From contig NC_135556.1 in NCBI RefSeq assembly GCF_964340395.1, positions 14,393,910 to 14,457,909 of the forward strand: a stretch of DNA of 64,000 nucleotides, given 5' to 3'. The position numbers and the translations under genes were made by a program. Shown here one piece after another: positions 61,726 through 64,000 of the stretch (positions are counted from its first letter, which is position 1; each line of letters starts with the position of its first letter). A model generated the notes under the pieces. It had not been told where the DNA came from and searched no databases. It saw nothing but the letters and a program-made list of their open reading frames with translations. This DNA comes from Glandiceps talaboti (Eukaryota > Hemichordata > Enteropneusta > Spengelidae).

Positions 61726-64000
61726 GTTTGTACATATTAATTTTTATTATTGAAATCATTTTACTCTACATCCTGTCTGAAAGGTGTTTTAGTAGTAGTG
61801 GTAGTTGGAAGAGTAACATCTTATATATTTTTGAGAGATACAGTGAGAAAGGACAAATCACTGATAAGAATCAATGGATGATAAATTCAACGAATTTCTT
61901 TCGCATTGAATTCGTACTCTTATCACCTAAGTAAAGAAACTAAAGGCTGCATATAAATTTATAAAACTGGACTAAATAGTGTCATCATTTTGGGGTGGAG
62001 GTGTCAGTCTTTTGTACTGAAGGTAAACTTGTGCTTTCCATCCACCACATGCATACACCAAGACTAAATATGGACACTCAACTTTAACAGGTGCAATACG
62101 AACTTTAGCTGGGGGTTTGATATGTGATTAATATTCATGAGATAATGTTTGAATGAACTAAATAAAAGCACAGTATTGCCTCTAGTACTAAAAAGAAAGT
62201 CCACAAAGCTTACAAGAAACCGTTAATTAACCCACATAACCATATCTTCTCATAAAACATTGTTTCCTACTGATATCTGAAACCAAAATCATAGTTTCAA
62301 TGCATAAGACATTGCCCTGTGTAATTTCTAATTAGCACTTTATAAGTGATTAGTAAAATTACTATTTCCAGTTATTCCAAATAATACAATTTTAATACAA
62401 TCAGTCACCATATGTCAATTACCACTCACCTGTCCATCTGTCGTGTCTGCTAAAAACGTGCATGCAAGTGATGCTTTCAATAATAAGTATGGCCTTGGTA
62501 CTTTCCATTAGGTAGTTATAGTGTGCAGAGCAAGACTGCAGCACTGCTTTGTAGCCTGTCTACTGGTTGAATCTGTGACTTACTAGTACACTAGTTCACT
62601 TCTAGTTTATAAGAAAGAGGGCAGGAGAGTCACAGATTCAGTTATATATACCTAGGCAAGCTGATTTTACAAGGGCCAGGTCGAAATTTAATTTGTCTGC
62701 AATCTCATCTGTGATTTCATCATAGGCTCTATTCATTTAATATCTTTGTAGATAGTCCCATAACATGTTCTTTGGTAAAAGAATTTGCCAGTAATTTGTC
62801 ATTGTTGTAAGTGAATATTTCAAACGTTCAGTGATGCAAATGATAGGATATAAAGTAATGAGCACTATATGAAGTGCGTAAGGGTACAAAGTTGTGAATT
62901 TGTTTAATAAATGACAAATGTGTGTGGGGTGGGGGTGTCATTTTTTGGCAAATCTGCCATTTCTTGCACTTCCTGCATTCCAGGAATTTGACACAAGGAC
63001 CCTCCCCATTCGGAAAAAAACAAGGAAACACTTGATAAAAGTCTGGCTATTCAGTGTTTACAATTGAAATATTATGGTATTTGTGTCCATCTGTTCAGTA
63101 AAAAATACTGCAGTGAAATTAGCTGTACAATTAATGCAAATTTAGTGACTATTTTTGTTCTGAGGGAGGTCATCATTCCTGGTTTAGAAACAATCATTAT
63201 GTAACTCCACTTAGTCCACTGTGAACCTCAAGTCATTTAGGCCTCACCAAATAGTATTGTTGCCAAGGCAGGTCAACTCACTGTCCTTTGTTAGTTTACA
63301 ATGAAGAAAGGTCAATGTTATTGGTGAACTGAACTATTATTGTTTCACAAACTGGGTCATTGTCAACTACAGCCAGTCATGGGCAGCCATTTTGAATATA
63401 TTCACCTGATTTTCATTCACTGTTTTGTTATCAAAAGAGTGTTTGTTGTCAGATATTAACTTTAATCATGATATGAAGGTGGAGGGAAATCTGATGCACA
63501 TCTAATGGCTATGATCCAGTGTGGCAGTGTTTGCACCATTGAACCAACAACAGGAAGTAGAAAACAAATTACAACAAACAAAACACTGCACTGCAATGAA
63601 GGCCTGGTTAGAGATAGCCAACACTGCTATCTTTTGCTGCCCTGCCTACTAATGTTTGCACTGAGATTGACACCCACCACCACCACCACCACCACCATAG
63701 ATAGCTTACTTGGACATAAAGTCCTGTGCTGTAGCAGTTATTTAGTGTTTTTGCAACATTATTGAATCCTGGTAACACAGATGGACTATGTACACCTGGT
63801 AAACCTGCAGTTTGATTTGTCATACCACCAGTCTTGTGTGGAGTCAATATGAAATGACAGAGATAAATGGGTGAAACTTTGGTCTATTTTACCTTGTTAC
63901 TGTTTTTGGTAACAAAACAGTGTTATTGATTACTCTGTAAAAAATATCTGCCGCATGTTTAACAAGGCCATTTAATTACCAGTAGTTTAATTATGTTGAA
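61726..64000 (+). other. LARP1 intron 1 (to the right edge)
   Basis: No further exon recognised. The frame reading through the donor ends at 61934 without conserved sequence. It contains a 13-bp-arm inverted repeat (TGAATCTGTGACT at about 62568, complement at about 62630) and a CAC triplet run (63678-63698). Confidence 0.6.

Noticed and set aside
61726-61934. Read-through of the LARP1 frame past the exon
   Set aside because: The sequence after 61725 turns hydrophobic (LYILIFIIEIILLYILSE) and loses LARP1-like composition, so it is intron.

Overview
This is eukaryotic nuclear DNA from an animal. Genes are split by introns with ordinary GT/AG sites, the sequence is AT-rich, and simple repeats, foldback elements and minisatellites are dense. 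The three host genes are conserved bilaterian genes, and the transposons and SINE look like those of marine invertebrates. I cannot name the species: a lophotrochozoan, an invertebrate deuterostome or a similar animal would all fit.

Three plus-strand host genes lie in series. (1) Positions 1644-27476 hold the 3' part of a CEP135 (centrosomal protein 135) orthologue. I rebuilt 18 exons with matching intron phases, giving 944 codons that run to a stop; the 5' exons lie left of the window. (2) Positions 33095-50147 hold a complete three-exon PGRMC-type gene (membrane-associated progesterone receptor component, a haem-binding MAPR protein) of 197 codons, with introns of about 8.1 and 8.4 kb. (3) Positions 61485-61725 are the first coding exon of a probable LARP1 gene, which continues off the right edge. 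The genes concern centriole assembly, membrane haem/sterol biology and mRNA translation. They share a strand but no obvious pathway.

The most striking non-host feature is a 9,980-bp DNA transposon (5947-15926) inside one CEP135 intron. It has perfect 33-bp terminal inverted repeats, a TTAA target duplication and a multi-exon minus-strand transposase of Kolobok type. The transposase reading frame appears broken: three probable single-base losses and a missing catalytic segment. Its two subterminal regions each carry a TGACGTCA (CRE) site at almost the same distance from the end.

The rest is intron and intergenic DNA rich in repeats. It includes a 49-bp satellite of about 29 units in PGRMC intron 1, a 65-bp tandem array made from the end of a MITE, 46-bp and 41-bp minisatellites and a (ACAT) array of about 60 units. 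There are also a tRNA-derived SINE, a second SINE-like tail lying against the PGRMC exon 2 splice donor, TTAA-flanked MITEs and several long foldbacks. No rRNA gene, functional tRNA gene or CRISPR array was seen. All assignments come from reading the sequence and remembered family features; no search was run.
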